Shown here: positions 63,096 to 64,000 of the stretch, in pieces
Layout of the letters: each line of letters starts with the position of its first letter
How positions within the stretch are numbered: the first letter of the stretch is position 1
NCBI RefSeq assembly: GCF_910594005.1
Contig: NC_057818.1
Coordinates: 12,956,501-13,020,500, forward strand
DNA from: Cervus elaphus
Taxonomy: Eukaryota; Chordata; Mammalia; Artiodactyla; Cervidae
Direction of reading: 5' to 3'
DNA length: 64,000 nucleotides
Translations under genes and position numbers: made by a program
Notes under the pieces: generated by a model
Seen by the model: the letters and a program-made list of their open reading frames with translations, nothing else
Databases searched by the model: none
Told to the model about the DNA's origin: nothing

Positions 63096-64000
63096 CAGAG
63101 CAGGGGTTCCCAGACTTGGGGAGCCCGAGGACTAATACGATCAATCAGATAACCTCGGTGCTGACAGCCCTGCAACATGGTTTTCCTTTCTGCTGCCATG
63201 ATGCGTGTCTGCTCTCTGCGCACCCCACCCCACACCCGCCCCCGGCCACCTTCATCCCTACCTGCGAATTTACCTGGAATCGGCGCTCTCCGGAAATCAC
63301 CTAGCTCCCCAGAGAAAGTGTAACAAGGCAAGATCTCATTAGGATATTCAGTGGTGGGCTGCAGATCCCTTTTATGGTAAAGAACCCTGGAAATTTCCAC
63401 ACCCCCCCCCGCCCTTTTTTTTCCTTTCCCTGTTAACTAATGCTTTAAATGTGGTGGCCCCGGTCCAGGGAAATAAAGGGGACAATAAAGTTTATCCTGC
63501 TCACTCCACAGGGCCCCATGGACTCTCTGGGATGCTGCCAATTTCCAGGGTCCCCAGGGCAGGGAGCAATGTATGTCCCAGGCCCCCCTCCTAATAGCAC
63601 ATTAAGTCAGGCTGTGAGCTTGGAACTCTTGGCTCTGGAAGCGAGAAGGCATAGTGAATGTGTTGGTTCAAGGGTCTGCTTTTTATTAGCCAGGAATTGT
63701 TGTAAATTTGGCCTTGAAGGGTGAGGAAAGGCTGCTCTCTGCCTCCCTGCGATGGTCTGGCCAAGAACCTTCGTGAACCTTCACCTCCCCCTCCAATGAT
63801 GCTAGTGTGAGATAACGCATACTCCCGCCCACGTGTGTCTGGCAGCCTCGCCCAGCAATTAACAGTGACTGAGCCCCCTTGGCGTCCCGGGCAGCTGCTG
63901 ACAGACCCCAGAGAAGGGGGTGAAATCCTTGTGGCGGGGACAGCTGGACCCGAGGAGGGAGGGTGTCTGGCACACGATGGTGCCAGGGAGCGTGTGTTTC
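63096..64000. other. Unique sequence to the window end
   Basis: No gene is supported. 63250-63480 is a lower-GC, repeat-free stretch ('aggatattcagtggtgg', 'gggacaataaagtttatcc') and might be conserved noncoding DNA. A C-run then a T-run occur at about 63401-63420. Confidence 0.35.

Noticed and set aside
1..64000. CRISPR arrays, operons, prophage or bacterial features
   Set aside because: The repeat content is that of a ruminant nuclear genome. No spaced direct-repeat array or dense prokaryotic coding is present.

Overview
This is a window of mammalian nuclear DNA from a ruminant, probably a bovid (cattle, sheep, goat or a close relative). The evidence is the transposon set. It holds Bov-tA and BovA2 SINEs, a piece of the RTE element BovB, CHR-type tRNA-Glu SINEs, a young ruminant L1 tail and a probable ruminant ERV LTR. 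These lie on an older mammalian background of MIR, L2, MER5, L1M and MLT1/MaLR fossils. No species was identified from sequence alone.

I find no protein-coding exon, tRNA, rRNA or other RNA gene that I can support. The many open frames are products of GC-rich, stop-poor DNA, of CA/TG arrays, or of transposon remnants. The one frame with a recognisable protein family is the C-terminal end of the BovB reverse transcriptase at 57640-57969. The window reads as intergenic or intronic sequence, and short exons of an unrecognised gene or lncRNA cannot be excluded.

Layout. 1-10 kb: mostly unique GC-rich DNA with one L1M tail, MIRs and one CHR-2. 10-16 kb: Bov-tA, CpG-rich DNA, L2, and an unusual composite CA/minisatellite array at 15.46-16.03 kb. 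16-24 kb: MIR, L1M, MLT1, CHR-2 and Bov-tA copies. 24-32 kb: the best enhancer-like block (25.3-25.66 kb), two MER5 copies, a BovB fragment and CpG-rich DNA around 29.7-31.2 kb. 32-40 kb: a (GT)n, a palindromic DNA-transposon fossil, BovA2, an L1 tail with a perfect 14-bp target duplication, and a MaLR LTR. 40-50 kb: L1M, Bov-tA, MLT1 and two compact enhancer-like blocks (46.0-46.2 and 49.2-49.3 kb). 50-64 kb: a CA-rich array, MIRs, an LTR split by a SINE, an L2 split by two later insertions and tailed by a GGAT microsatellite, two more enhancer-like blocks, and L1M tails.

The non-repeat content that looks functional is regulatory. There are several AT-rich, repeat-free islands dense in homeodomain, TCF/LEF, FOX, GATA and E-box words, a composite CRE/E-box, a MEF2/E-box/TEAD cluster, and five strong CTCF-like motifs (three forward, then two reverse). 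These are motif-level inferences that need alignment or chromatin data. I do not see a novel gene system here; the most distinctive objects are the composite minisatellite, the nested insertions and the candidate enhancer islands.
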